Translations under genes and position numbers: made by a program
NCBI GenBank assembly: GCA_020638595.1
Contig: JACKIG010000023.1
Span: forward strand, 1-61,460
Source: Rhodospirillaceae bacterium
GTDB taxonomy: Bacteria > Pseudomonadota > Alphaproteobacteria > DSM-16000 > Inquilinaceae
DNA length: 61,460 bases
Direction: 5' to 3'
The notes under the pieces: generated by a model
What the model saw: the letters and a program-made list of their open reading frames with translations, nothing else
Database searches by the model: none
Told to the model about the DNA's origin: nothing
Part shown: in pieces, positions 44,052 to 54,044 of the stretch
Position numbering within the stretch: the stretch's first letter is position 1
How the letters are laid out: each line of letters starts with the position of its first letter

Positions 44052-45806
44052 ATGGTCTCGGCACCATCCGAAGTCGTGCGCGTGGCGCTTGACCGATCCA
44101 GGTGCTGCCCATGGCGATCGTCGATCGCCGCGATGGGCTGGTCTTAGCCAACCGCAAGTTCCGGGAGCTGGCGGACTGTCCGCCACAGGCCGAGCGCATC
44201 GGCCGCCGCCGTCGCGATCGACCCGGGCGAAGGCGTCCTTGTCGATGGCCGCAGCGTACTGGACCTCGTGCAGGGGCATGCCGTCTGGGAAGGGGCCGGC
44301 ACGGTCGACCACCCGCTGGATGGACGCAGGCCTGTCTGGTCTCGGTCGTGTCGTTGAACGATCCGGCGATACATGCCAGGTGCTGGTCGAAATCCATCCC
44401 CTGGACGCGGTGGTGCTGTCGGGCGGGGCGGCCCGGGCGCACAGGACTTGGACGACCTGACCGGCCTGTCCACCCTGCGGGTGTTCCGGGTGGGACTGCG
44501 CGAGGCCCTTGCGCGGGCCGAGCAGACCGGCCGTGCCGTTGCGGTGCTGTTTGCCGACCTCGACGGCTTCAAGCTGGTCAACGACACCCTTGGCCACACC
44601 GTCGGAAACAGGGTGCTGGCGGCGGTGGGCACGCGCATTCGCCAGCAGATCCGCCGATCGGACATGGCCGCCCGCGTTGGCGGGGACGAATTCGTCGTGC
44701 TGTTGCCCGAGATCACGTGCCCCGATGATGCGGGGCGTGTTGCCGGCGCCCTGCTGGGCGCGCTGGACGCGCCCATCGAAGTCGACGGCCACAAGATCAA
44801 GATCGGTGCCAGCATCGGCATTGCCGTCGCCCCCGACGACAGCACGGATGTCGACAAGCTGCTGGAAATGGCGGATGTCGCCATGTACCGGGTCAAGAAG
44901 CTGGGCAAGCGCCGGTTCGAGTTCTTCGCCTCATTCTGCGCAGGGGAGAGATCGCGCCGCTCGTCCATCGAAGGACAGCTGCGATCCGCCCTGGATGGCG
45001 ACCAGTTCGTCATGCACTACCAGCCGATCGTCGATCCCGGCACCGGTCATGCCTGCTTCTTCGAGGCGCTCATTCGCTGGCAGCATCCCGATCGCGGCCT
45101 GCTGTTGCCCCATGAATTCGTCCCCTTCCTGGATGAAACGCGGCTGATCTGCCAGGTCGGGGAATGGGCCGTCGGGCGGGTCGCCGCGGACGCCGCGACG
45201 CTGGTGCGGTCCGGCCGGCCGAACGCCGTCGTGACGATCAACATCGATCCCAAGCAGTGGGTCATGGGCGATCTTGCTGCGACGATCGACCGGGCGGTCG
45301 AGAGCAATGCGATCCAGCATCGGAATATCGCGCTGGAAATCGTCGAGAGCACGATGATCCAGGATTTCGTGTGGACCAGGGAATGGCTGACGGCGATTCG
45401 GGAGAAGGGTACGACCGTCTTCCTGGATGACTTCGGTTCCGGCTATGCCGCCCTGAATTATTTCATGGAGCTGCCGTTCGATTTCGTGAAGATCGACCGC
45501 TCCATCCTCAAACGGTGCCCGGGCGACCGCGTCAGCCTGACCTTGATCCAGTCGATCAAGTTCCTCGCCCGGCAGCTGGGCATCATGGTCGTGGCAGAGG
45601 GGGTGGAGACCGCCTTCCAGCATGAGCTGATCCGCACGGGCGGCATCCCGCTGGCCCAGGGGTTCCACTATTGCCGCCCGCTTCCGCTCGACGTGCTGAT
45701 GTCGCTGTTCGAGCCGGAGGCCGAGAACAGCCCGGATGCCTACGCCCCGCCGTTCCTGCCCCAGCGGTCCGTCAACCGGCAGGCCGTTGCCGCTGCGCGG
45801 GCCTGA
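44052..45806 (+). pseudogene. GGDEF-EAL cyclic-di-GMP protein, frameshifted in its N-terminal region
   Basis: From about 44455 the frame is intact: a GGDEF domain (LFADLDGFKLVNDTLGHTVG, ARVGGDEFVVLLPE) followed by an EAL domain (CFFEALIRWQHPDRGLLLP, VFLDDFGSGYAALNYF, AEGVET), both with catalytic motifs kept, so synthesis and hydrolysis of c-di-GMP are both possible. The N-terminal 130 residues, probably a PAS-like domain (LPMAIVDRRDGLVLANRKF), are spread over three frames between 44052 and 44455. A start at ATG 44052 is inferred by joining frames. The gene may be functional if the shifts are errors. Confidence 0.8.
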
Positions 45807-45825
45807 CGCTGCCGCAGGCGGGCGG

Positions 45826-46272
45826 CTACAGCTCTTCCGGGTTGCCGGCCTGCCACTCGAATTCATGCTCCGTGCCGGCCGCGTCCAGAAGCACCACGAA
45901 CCCGTCCGACGCCCGCACCAGGGTGCCGCAGATATCGAAATCGGTGATTGCACCGAAATCGTAATCCACGCACAGGCGCCCGTCTTCGGTCCGCCAGGTG
46001 CCGGAATAGAGGGCGTTGTTGGACTTGCCGCGGATCGCCCCGTCGGCGTCGTAGTATTCGACGAACAGGCTGCCCAGGCGCCACCCCGACAGGGTGTTGC
46101 CCGAAACGATGGCCGCGGGGTCTTCCGCTGCCGGTTCCGCCGTCTGCGCCATCTGCACGGCGTCGGTCCGGACGTGCAGGCTCTGGTCCGCCGCGCCGGC
46201 CGGCACGGCCGCCGCAAGGATGCCGGCGACGACCCCGCAGGGCGCCCATCGGGTGAGAGGTGGACAGCGCAT
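45826..46272 (-). CDS. Exported protein of unknown function
   Basis: A 148-residue protein with a signal peptide (cleavage near PAGAA, residue 27). The mature part contains SGNTLSGWRLGSLFVEYYDA, SGTWRTEDGRLCVDYDF and ICGTLVRASDG, with two Cys that could form a disulfide. The NTL-G/WRxEDGRLC pattern resembles small periplasmic proteins annotated only as hypothetical. It is convergent with the GGDEF-EAL gene. No ribosome site is outstanding. Confidence 0.7.
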   Translation of the reverse strand: MRCPPLTRWAPCGVVAGILAAAVPAGAADQSLHVRTDAVQMAQTAEPAAEDPAAIVSGNTLSGWRLGSLFVEYYDADGAIRGKSNNALYSGTWRTEDGRLCVDYDFGAITDFDICGTLVRASDGFVVLLDAAGTEHEFEWQAGNPEEL

Positions 46273-46521
46273 CGATCCCTCCTTTCGCGGTCGGGGACGG
46301 CGGTGCCGGCCGGTCGCGCCCGTCCGGCCGACGATCGCCGGACGGCGCGCAGCCTTGCGCCGTGTTCGTGGGGTGGGGGCGTGGCCATTCCGCGCCGCTA
46401 CCCGTTTGCGATACGATCACCATTGGCGGGATCAAGGCAAGTATCGGCGCAAGCGACACCCGCAACGCCATGCGCCGGGTGCCGGCGTGCGGTATCGACA
46501 CCCGGCGGCGGCACGCCGGCG

Positions 46522-47256
46522 CTAGAGAACCGTCAGCATGCTCGCCACCAGCGGATGGCGGACGATGTCGCTTTCGTCCAGGCGCACGACGGCGACATCC
46601 TCCAGGCTTTCGAAGCGGCGCGCGATGTCCGCCAGCCCCGACAGTTCCGCCAGCAGGTCGGTCTGGTCGGGATCGCCGGTCAGCACCATCGTGGCGTGCC
46701 ATCCCAGGCGCGTGACCAGCATCTTCAGCTGCGCATAGGTGCAGTTCTGCGCCTCGTCGATGACGACGAAGGCGTTGTTCAGCGTCCGACCGCGCATGAA
46801 GGCGATGGGCGCGATCTCGATGGACCCGTCGGCCAGTGCCGTCCGCAGGCGCTTGCCGCCCATGCGTTCGCCCAGGGCGTCGTACAGGGGACGCAGATAC
46901 GGCGACAGCTTCTCCTCCAGCTGGCCGGGCAGGTAGCCCAGATGCTCGCCCGCCTCGACGGCGGGGCGGGTCAGCACGATGCGGCCCACACGGCCTTCCT
47001 CCAGCGCTTCCACGGCCTTGGCGATGGCAAGATAGGTCTTGCCCGTCCCGGCCGGTCCCAGCGCCACCACCAGGTTGCGCTCGTCGATCGCCGACAGCAG
47101 GGCCTCCTGGCGCGGGCTGAACGGACGCACGCGGCGGCGGTAGCTGCGGTCCCTGTCTTCGTCGCCCAAGGGGTCCCACCCGCCGGTGTCCGAAAACAGG
47201 GCCCGAACCTCCGCCGTACCGGGGACGCAAGGCTGGCGGATTGCGCGCTTTGCCAT
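46522..47256 (-). CDS. phoH: PhoH family ATPase (short form)
   Basis: A 244-residue P-loop ATPase: ALGPAGTGKTYLAIAKAVEA (Walker A), AFVVIDEAQNCTYAQLKMLV (Walker B) and VLTGDPDQTDL (sensor). LTRPAVEAGEHLGYLPGQLE is diagnostic of PhoH. It lacks the KH-like or PIN domain of the longer PhoL/PhoH2 forms. PhoH proteins act in RNA metabolism and, in E. coli, respond to phosphate limitation; no Pho box was found here. GAGGAAAA precedes ATG 47256; open sequence upstream is rejected as non-family. Confidence 0.88.
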   Translation of the reverse strand: MAKRAIRQPCVPGTAEVRALFSDTGGWDPLGDEDRDRSYRRRVRPFSPRQEALLSAIDERNLVVALGPAGTGKTYLAIAKAVEALEEGRVGRIVLTRPAVEAGEHLGYLPGQLEEKLSPYLRPLYDALGERMGGKRLRTALADGSIEIAPIAFMRGRTLNNAFVVIDEAQNCTYAQLKMLVTRLGWHATMVLTGDPDQTDLLAELSGLADIARRFESLEDVAVVRLDESDIVRHPLVASMLTVL

Positions 47257-47690
47257 TGACGGTTTTCCTCGCTGGTGTGGGGGTGGGCCGGCCGGGACGG
47301 GCCGGACGGGTGCACCCGGCGGCAATCGCGTGCCGACGGGGGCCGATGACAGGGGGTCACGATCGGGCGACAGACGACAGTCGATGCGGATGCGCGCATG
47401 ACTGCGGCCTGCCGTCATCAAGAAGTGCCCCTCGATTGCGGGCAGGCCGAAAGCAAAACGCCTCCCGCAGGGGGAGGCGCACAAGCGATGCCGGGTCCGG
47501 CGCAGTGTCGGCGCGATAGGGCCCGGGGGTCACTTCGGTTGAAAACCGGCCGGATCATGGGGATCGGTCGCCTTCCAAGCGGCAGGGATCGCTTCGGCAA
47601 TCACACTACCCCGCAGACCCCATGTGAGCCAGCGTATTTAGCGGCGTCACCGAAAAGTCATACAAGACCTGGACAGCAGAAGGCCGGCGA
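47257..47690. other. Intergenic region with terminator, no gene
   Basis: A 434-bp gap between phoH and slt, both leftward. It holds the slt terminator at 47451-47479 and a wider inverted repeat (CGGCCTGCC near 47405 with its complement near 47441). No coding pattern or known RNA was recognised. Confidence 0.5.
47451..47479 (-). terminator. Intrinsic terminator after slt
   Basis: On the leftward strand an 8-bp stem CGCCTCCC/GGGAGGCG with a 5-nt loop (47459-47479) is followed by TTTTGCTTT, about 210 nt downstream of the slt stop. Confidence 0.65.
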
Positions 47691-49655
47691 TCAGTTCTCC
47701 GGCACTTGGCCCGCACCCCCGCCGGCGGGCTCCGATGCCGCCAACAGCGTGCGGTAGACTTCGTAGCCCTCGGCGATCCGCTGGACATAATTGCGGGTCT
47801 CATGCACGGGGATACGCTCCACCCAGTTCGCGGAATCGGTGCCGGTCCTGGGATCACCGAACTGGTCGATCCAGTCGGCGACCAGAGTGGGGCCGGCATT
47901 GTAGGCGGCCGCCGCGAGAATGAGTGAGCCGCCGTAATCCTGCATCAACGTCGCCATGTGCGCACTGCCGATGAGGATGTTGTAGTCCGCATCGCGCACC
48001 AGCCGGTCTTCGTCGAAGTCGAGGCCCAGCGACGCGGCCACGGATTCGGCGGTCGACGGCAGCAGCTGCATCATGCCCATGGCATTGGCGGAGCTGACGG
48101 CCTGCGGATCGAACCGGCTTTCCTGGTGGATGATCGACAGGGTAAGCGCGGGATCGGCAACCTCCTCGGGCAGTGACGCCAGCGGCCAGGCCGATACCCC
48201 CAGTTCATATCCCGCAGCGGCAGCGGCCTCGCCGGCATCCAGCATCGCTTCGGGCATCCCCAGCGTCTCGGCCATGCGGGCCGCCAGGACAAAGCCGCCG
48301 GGCGTTCTGGTTTCCGCCAGCAGGACAGGGAACAGCCGGTCGCGCAGGTCGTATGCCCCGATCTGGTCCAACTGGCGTACGATGCGGGCCGTCGGGTTGT
48401 CCAGGAACGCCTCGACATCGGCCGGCTCGACCTCGGGGTCGGCCAGGGGCGGGGCGTCCTGCCCCTCCTGCGCTGCCAGCTGGCCATAATAGGTGCTGGG
48501 CCGCGCCGCCGCTTCGGCAAACCAGCGATCGGCATCGTCGTCGCGGCCCAGGTCGCGCTGCGTCCTGGCCAGCCAATACGCGGCCGTCGACCGGCCGATC
48601 GGCGTGATCGCTTCCTGCCACAGCGTCTCGAAATGCGGCAGCGCCGTCTCGGCGTCGTCCAGAAGGCTGAGCGCAATCCAGCCCGCCAGCAGCTCCGCCT
48701 GGTAGCGGGGCAGGCCGTCGGTCTGCCGGTGATCGGCAACGACGTCATAGGCCAGCTGCATGTTGCCCAGCGAGATCAGCGACCGTGCCACATCGCGCCG
48801 TTCGGTCCACCAGCGGCTGCCGGTCGCGGCGTCGGGAAGTGCGACCAGCATTTCGCCGGCGCGGGTGATCTGCCCCGCCTGCCGGCGCCAGCGCAACAGG
48901 TCGAACAGCAGGCCCGGGTCGTTGGCCAACGCCTGCGGAACCGCCGCCACCTTGACCTCGGCATCGGCGGCATCGGCGGCCAGCGCCAGCCGTGCGTCCA
49001 GCAGGGCGGCGTAGCCGTCGTCCAGATAGGCCAGCATGTCGCGCGCTTCGGATTCGCGCCCGGCGTCCAGCAATGCCGCCAGTCGATCCGCGTGGTCCTC
49101 AGGCCTCAGGAAGGTGAGGTAGGCGACGAAGACGGCCAGCTGGTCGCTGTTCAGCGGCAACCGCCGCCATGCCCGCCGCATGAACTCCTCCGCGGCGTCC
49201 TCGCGGCCGAGCGCACGCAGGGTTTCGTCATACCGCGCCGCCGCCAGGACCGTGAGCGGCGGGTTGCCGGCGAAGAAGGCAGCCACCTCCTCCAGCGGCG
49301 CGTCGTCGGGGATCGTGCGCTCGGCATTCAGGCGCAGGTCGGTGCGCTGCGGCCATTCCGGGTGGTCGCTCAGGAAGGCGGCAATGTCCTGGAAGGTCCC
49401 ATTGGCGATCAGGGCCTGCCATTGCAGGACCGTGACCAGCGTCTGGTCGTCGGCATGCTGGCGCGCCGATTGCGCGGCATCGGATGCATTGGTCGCGGCG
49501 AGAAAGGCCGCACGGTAGATGGTGGCGTCCTCCTCGCTCAGCGCCGCCGGCAATTCGGCCAGCGCCACCGTTGCCGGACAGGCGAGCGAGACGGCGCATA
49601 CGGCGGCCAGTCCGATGCGCTGGAGGATCTTCGGGAGGCCTCTGAGGATGTCCAT
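47691..49655 (-). CDS. slt: Soluble lytic murein transglycosylase (Slt family)
   Basis: A 654-residue periplasmic enzyme. A signal peptide (cleavage near TVALA, residue 33) precedes a long alpha-helical superhelical region (about 35-480) and a C-terminal SLT domain with catalytic Glu in LSIIHQESRFDPQAV, NAMGMMQLLPSTA and LAAAAYNAGPTLV. It cleaves the MurNAc-GlcNAc bond, forming anhydro-MurNAc ends. It lies upstream of phoH on the same strand and just downstream of an exported protein gene and PBP1A, an envelope gene group. Confidence 0.92.
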   Translation of the reverse strand: MDILRGLPKILQRIGLAAVCAVSLACPATVALAELPAALSEEDATIYRAAFLAATNASDAAQSARQHADDQTLVTVLQWQALIANGTFQDIAAFLSDHPEWPQRTDLRLNAERTIPDDAPLEEVAAFFAGNPPLTVLAAARYDETLRALGREDAAEEFMRRAWRRLPLNSDQLAVFVAYLTFLRPEDHADRLAALLDAGRESEARDMLAYLDDGYAALLDARLALAADAADAEVKVAAVPQALANDPGLLFDLLRWRRQAGQITRAGEMLVALPDAATGSRWWTERRDVARSLISLGNMQLAYDVVADHRQTDGLPRYQAELLAGWIALSLLDDAETALPHFETLWQEAITPIGRSTAAYWLARTQRDLGRDDDADRWFAEAAARPSTYYGQLAAQEGQDAPPLADPEVEPADVEAFLDNPTARIVRQLDQIGAYDLRDRLFPVLLAETRTPGGFVLAARMAETLGMPEAMLDAGEAAAAAGYELGVSAWPLASLPEEVADPALTLSIIHQESRFDPQAVSSANAMGMMQLLPSTAESVAASLGLDFDEDRLVRDADYNILIGSAHMATLMQDYGGSLILAAAAYNAGPTLVADWIDQFGDPRTGTDSANWVERIPVHETRNYVQRIAEGYEVYRTLLAASEPAGGGAGQVPEN

Positions 49656-49700
49656 GATTAGGTTCGACAGCTCTGTAGGAAGGAGGCCAGGCGCGATTGC

Positions 49701-51257
49701 CTAGGGCGAAGGTTCGGCGACCACCTGGACGCCCAGGCGCTCAAGGGTCGCGTCGGGCGACGTCATCAGGCCCAATCCGGCTTCGACCACCGGCACCGGC
49801 GCCGCCGGTGTGGCGGACACCGTCAGCGTGCCCGGATTGGTCAGGAAGCTGCGGACCGCGTCAAGCAGGGCATCCTTGATCGGCCCGGCGATCGACAGGG
49901 ACGCGATGGCCGCCTCCAGTTGGGCGACCGCATCGTCGATCACCGCGCCCCGGGCGCGCCCCGAGCCGTCGGCCAGGAAGTCGATCAGACGCTCCGTCAG
50001 CGAGGCATCGACAACCTGGATTTCCAGCCCCGCCAGCGTCGTCAGCGGGATGGCCGGCACCCCGGTGTCCAGCATCTGGCGGACCTGGGCCACCAGCTCG
50101 TCCAGGTTGAAATTGCCGAACCGCAATGTCACGGCCAGGCTGGCCATTCCATCCAGCGTCAGGCTCAGCGGCGTGATCGCCAGGGCCCGGCCCTCCGGAT
50201 CGATGATGCCGCGGAACTCCATCGACAGGTCGAGATGGTCGTACCGCATGTCGGCGAACGCCGCCTCGATCTCCTGCATGTCCAGGGAGGAGGCGGGCAT
50301 GGCCAGGTGATCGAGCGCCAGGCGGCCCTGCGTGACCTCGTCGTTGGTGCGCTGGATCTCGTCGATGGACAGGGCCTCCAGCGTTGCCAGGTCCGTGCCG
50401 GTCTGGTCGCTGACCGTGACGCCCAGGATGGCGAAACGGTCAAGGCCGGGATCGAGCGTGAACGACTCCTCGTCCTGGATCTCGCCGACCCGCACCGCAA
50501 TCGCCATCTGGGTCAGGGCGATCAGGTCCAGCCGGTCCAGCACGATCGAATCGATGCTGAGGATGCCCAGGTCTTCCACCCGCACGCCGTCCAGGCGCAC
50601 CTGTTCGACCCACCCCTCGTCCAGCCCGTCCAGCCGGACCGTGGCCACCTGCAGCACCTGCCTGTCGCCACCGTCGCGCGGCTCCAGCGTGTCCATGTCG
50701 CTGATCTCGGCACTGCCCAGGGTAACGCCGCGGATCAGCGCCAGGATCTCTTCGTCGGACAGGCCGGTGGGTTCGTCGTCGGCGTCGTCCGTGGCCTCCT
50801 GCGCCTCTTCGTCGTCGTCGCCGGTATCGTCCAGCAGATAGGCGAACAGGCCGGTCGGCAACCCGACGTCGTTCAGCGCGATCGTGGCGAAGCGGGCGAC
50901 GCCGCGGTCGCCTTTCGGCTCGAAGACCACACCCTGGAGCGTCAGCGCGTCGATATGGGGCAGCAGCCCCCGCGCCGCTTCGTCATCGACACCGGCGAAC
51001 ACCATCCGGCCCACCGTCAGGCGGCCGTCTTCGGGATCGGCGGCGGCGGGTGCAATCACCGCATCGGCGACGGTCACGCCGTCGGCCGTTTCGGTAACGG
51101 CGCCATAGGTAAAGGACATCTCCGGCGCCAGCGCATCGGCGATGGCGTCGAGAATGGCGGTGTCCTGGGCGAATGCCGGCGCCACCAGGGCCGTGCCCAT
51201 GGTCACGGCACCAAGAAGCAGGGGGGTCTGGCCTGTTAGTCGACGAAAGGCGTTCAC
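49701..51257 (-). CDS. Large exported protein of unknown function, paralogous at its C-terminus to the 54045-54992 product
   Basis: A 518-residue protein from a GTG at 51257 that gives a good signal peptide (cleavage near VAPAFAQ, residue 30). The next ATG (19 codons on) would truncate it. The mature protein is acidic with repeated beta-strand segments and an Asp/Glu stretch (DDTGDDDEEAQEATDDADDE). The last 160 residues (SLTLDGMASLAVTLRFGN, LAGLEIQVVDASLTERL, LADGSGRARG) align by eye with the C-terminal half of the product of 54045-54992, on the far side of ponA. I do not recognise the family. Periplasmic or outer-membrane location is likely. Confidence 0.78.
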   Translation of the reverse strand: MNAFRRLTGQTPLLLGAVTMGTALVAPAFAQDTAILDAIADALAPEMSFTYGAVTETADGVTVADAVIAPAAADPEDGRLTVGRMVFAGVDDEAARGLLPHIDALTLQGVVFEPKGDRGVARFATIALNDVGLPTGLFAYLLDDTGDDDEEAQEATDDADDEPTGLSDEEILALIRGVTLGSAEISDMDTLEPRDGGDRQVLQVATVRLDGLDEGWVEQVRLDGVRVEDLGILSIDSIVLDRLDLIALTQMAIAVRVGEIQDEESFTLDPGLDRFAILGVTVSDQTGTDLATLEALSIDEIQRTNDEVTQGRLALDHLAMPASSLDMQEIEAAFADMRYDHLDLSMEFRGIIDPEGRALAITPLSLTLDGMASLAVTLRFGNFNLDELVAQVRQMLDTGVPAIPLTTLAGLEIQVVDASLTERLIDFLADGSGRARGAVIDDAVAQLEAAIASLSIAGPIKDALLDAVRSFLTNPGTLTVSATPAAPVPVVEAGLGLMTSPDATLERLGVQVVAEPSP

Positions 51258-51350
51258 GACGGGAGGGTTCCTGTTGCCGGCTGCATCGGGCGGCGAGTGT
51301 CGATGGGGAGTTTGGCGGCGACGGGGCGAGGGATGGCCTCGGCGCACGGA

Positions 51351-53849
51351 TTAATAGAAACCGCCGGTGCCGGTCGTCCCCATGGTCGGGGCCGCGGACT
51401 GCGTCGGGTCAAGGTCGCGATCCTCGGCCAGCGCCGACAGCGCGTCGCGCCTCTCGCCACCGCCTGCGACCCCTTCCGGGGGCGGCGGGAACGGCGGGAT
51501 GACGCGGTCGCGCATGGCCTCCTGCATGAACTGCCCGAAGATCGGCACCGCCGCGCTGGACCCTGTTTCGCCCGGGCCCAGGCTGCGGTTGTCGTCGAAG
51601 CCGACATAGACGCCAACCGTCATGATCGGCGAAAAGCCCATGAACCAGACGCTCTGCGCGTCGTTCGTCGTGCCGGTCTTGCCGGCCAGCGGCAGGTTCA
51701 GGGCGGCCAGGCTCGCCGCGGTTCCCCGCGTGGTGACGCCTTGCAGGATCGAGATCATGTGACCCACGGCGACCGGGTCTGCGACCTCTTCGGCCGGGGG
51801 CAGCATGCGCGCCAGCTCCGGTGTGGCCTGCCCGCGCCACCCCTCGATCAGGCATTCCGGGCAGTCGCGATGGTCGTGGGTATAGATGGTGTGGCCGTCG
51901 CGATCCTGGATACGGTCGATCAGTGTCGGTTCCACGCGAATGCCGCCGTTGGCGATCATCGCATAGGCCGTGGCCAGCCGCATCAGGCTGGTGTCGCCCG
52001 CGCCCAGCCCGGTGGAGTAGTAGCGCGGCGTCTCGTCGTAGATGCCCAGGCGTTCCGCAAGGTCGGCCACCGGCTCGATGCCGATTTCCACCAGCAGGCG
52101 GACGGTGGCGAGATTGCGCGACCGCTCCACACCGACGCGGAACGGGATGACGCCCAGGAAGCCGCCATCATAGTTCCGCGGCCGCCAGTCCTCGCCGAAA
52201 CCGCGCACGGCGATCGGCGAATCCAGGATCAGCGAGTCCGGGTGGAACCCCATCTCCAGCGCGGACAGATAGACGAACGGCTTGAAGGCCGATCCGGGTT
52301 GGCGCAGGGCCTGGGTGACGCGGTTGAACTCGCTGGCGTCGTAGTCGAAGCCGCCGACCATCGCCAGCACGCGCCCCGTCCACTGGTCGATGGCGACGAT
52401 GGCGCCCTGGACCTCGGGGATCTGCCGCAGGCCATAGTTGCGCCGGCCCTGGTCGTCATAGCTGGAGACGCGCTCGACCACGACGACGTCGCCCGGCGAC
52501 ACGACGTCGGCCATGCGCGACGGGGCCGCACCGACCCAACCCTGCGGATGGCGGCGCCGGGCCCATCGGGCCTCGGCCAGCGGCAGCGTTGCGCGCGCAC
52601 CGTCGACGAAGCCCAGTTCGGCACTGTCGGCCGCGATGGACAGGACCGCCGCAACCTCCCACTCGCCGGTTCCGGCCGGCCGCTCAACCTCGCCGAGCGC
52701 CGCCTGCCACGGTTCCTGCACCGGCTCGCCTTCCGCCGGCCGGCGGCCGCCGCTGCTGATCAGTCCGGACCCGATTTCCGACAGCGCTTCGCGCAGGCTC
52801 AGGCCGCTTTCCGGCGTCACCAGGGCCTGGGGCGTCGCCTCGTCCGTTTGCGGCTGGTCGACGGGCAGGGTTTCCACCGGGATCGTTGCGACCGCGCCGC
52901 GCCAGCCATGGCGCCGGTCATAATCCATCAGCCCGTCCCTCAGGGCGCGCCTGGCGATGTCCTGAAGCTCGGGGACCATGGTCGACCGCACGGTCAGGCC
53001 GTCGGTCAGGAACCCTTCCGAGCCATACCGCGTGACCAGTTCGCGCCGCACCTCTTCTGAGAAATAGCTGGTGGGCGGGACGCGCACGATGGCGTCGTTG
53101 CCGATCAGGGTCGTCAGTGGCTCGGCATTGGCGGCTGCGGCCTCCTCCTCGGTGATGAAGCCGTCTTCCACCAGCCGCGCCAGCACGTATTCGCGCCGCG
53201 TCAAGGCGGCCGTCGGATGGCGTGTCGGGTGGTAGTAGCTGGGTGCCTTCGGCAGGATGGCGAGATACGCCATCTCACCCAGTGTCAGCGCCTCCAGCGG
53301 CTTGCCGAAATAGACCGCCGCGGCCGCCGCGACACCATAGGCACCCTGACCCAGGTAGATCTGGTTCAGGTAGATCTCCAGGATCTCTTCCTTCGACAGC
53401 ATCGATTCGATTCGGGCGGCGAGAATCGCCTCGCGAAGCTTGCGCTCCAGCGTGACGTCGCGGCTGAGCAGCAGGTTCTTGACCAGCTGCTGCGTGATCG
53501 TCGATGCGCCGAACAGGCGGGATTGGCCCGAGATCGCATAGCGCAGATTGACGGCGATGGCGCGCAGCGTCGCCCCGAAATCGATGCCGTGATGGTCATA
53601 GAAGTTCTGGTCTTCCGCCGAAACGAAGGCCTGCACCAGCAGCGGCGGGATCTGGTCGATGGGGACGAAGGTCCGGTTTTCGACGTAATGTTCGGCCAGC
53701 AGCGAGCCGTCCGACAGGAACACCCGTGTCGTCTCGGCCGGCTGGTATTCGGCGAGAGGCGTGTGGTCGGGAATGTCCAGCGGCCCCAACGGTCCGGCAA
53801 GCACCGCCCCGACCGTGGTGACGATCGTCGTCAACAACCCAGAGAACAT
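51351..53849 (-). CDS. mrcA: Penicillin-binding protein 1A
   Basis: An 832-residue class A PBP. A short N-terminal membrane segment is followed by the GT51 domain (SAEDQNFYDHHGID with Glu79, FGASTITQQLVKNL), an OB-like insertion, and the transpeptidase domain with PGSAFKPFVYL (SXXK), RSRNLATVRLL (SXN) and LAGKTGTTNDAQSVWFMGF (KTG). It polymerises and cross-links peptidoglycan. The tail after the transpeptidase is Pro/Gly-rich. ATG 53849 starts the membrane segment; its ribosome site is weak. It is divergent from the exported-protein gene at 54045. Confidence 0.93.
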   Translation of the reverse strand: MFSGLLTTIVTTVGAVLAGPLGPLDIPDHTPLAEYQPAETTRVFLSDGSLLAEHYVENRTFVPIDQIPPLLVQAFVSAEDQNFYDHHGIDFGATLRAIAVNLRYAISGQSRLFGASTITQQLVKNLLLSRDVTLERKLREAILAARIESMLSKEEILEIYLNQIYLGQGAYGVAAAAAVYFGKPLEALTLGEMAYLAILPKAPSYYHPTRHPTAALTRREYVLARLVEDGFITEEEAAAANAEPLTTLIGNDAIVRVPPTSYFSEEVRRELVTRYGSEGFLTDGLTVRSTMVPELQDIARRALRDGLMDYDRRHGWRGAVATIPVETLPVDQPQTDEATPQALVTPESGLSLREALSEIGSGLISSGGRRPAEGEPVQEPWQAALGEVERPAGTGEWEVAAVLSIAADSAELGFVDGARATLPLAEARWARRRHPQGWVGAAPSRMADVVSPGDVVVVERVSSYDDQGRRNYGLRQIPEVQGAIVAIDQWTGRVLAMVGGFDYDASEFNRVTQALRQPGSAFKPFVYLSALEMGFHPDSLILDSPIAVRGFGEDWRPRNYDGGFLGVIPFRVGVERSRNLATVRLLVEIGIEPVADLAERLGIYDETPRYYSTGLGAGDTSLMRLATAYAMIANGGIRVEPTLIDRIQDRDGHTIYTHDHRDCPECLIEGWRGQATPELARMLPPAEEVADPVAVGHMISILQGVTTRGTAASLAALNLPLAGKTGTTNDAQSVWFMGFSPIMTVGVYVGFDDNRSLGPGETGSSAAVPIFGQFMQEAMRDRVIPPFPPPPEGVAGGGERRDALSALAEDRDLDPTQSAAPTMGTTGTGGFY

Positions 53850-54044
53850 GCGCGCAATTAATCCACCCCAGGGAAGAGGCGAGAGCCTGCCTTCAGCGTT
53901 CGCGGAGGTCCAGCGAAACTTTGGACCTGCGGCGGCCTGCCACCGGTGCGCATCTCTGCCGCCTTGCGTTTGGCCTTGACATTTCGCACACCAACGGACA
54001 GCCAACCCTCCATCGGCAATCTCAGGACCTATTCGGGCGCAGAT

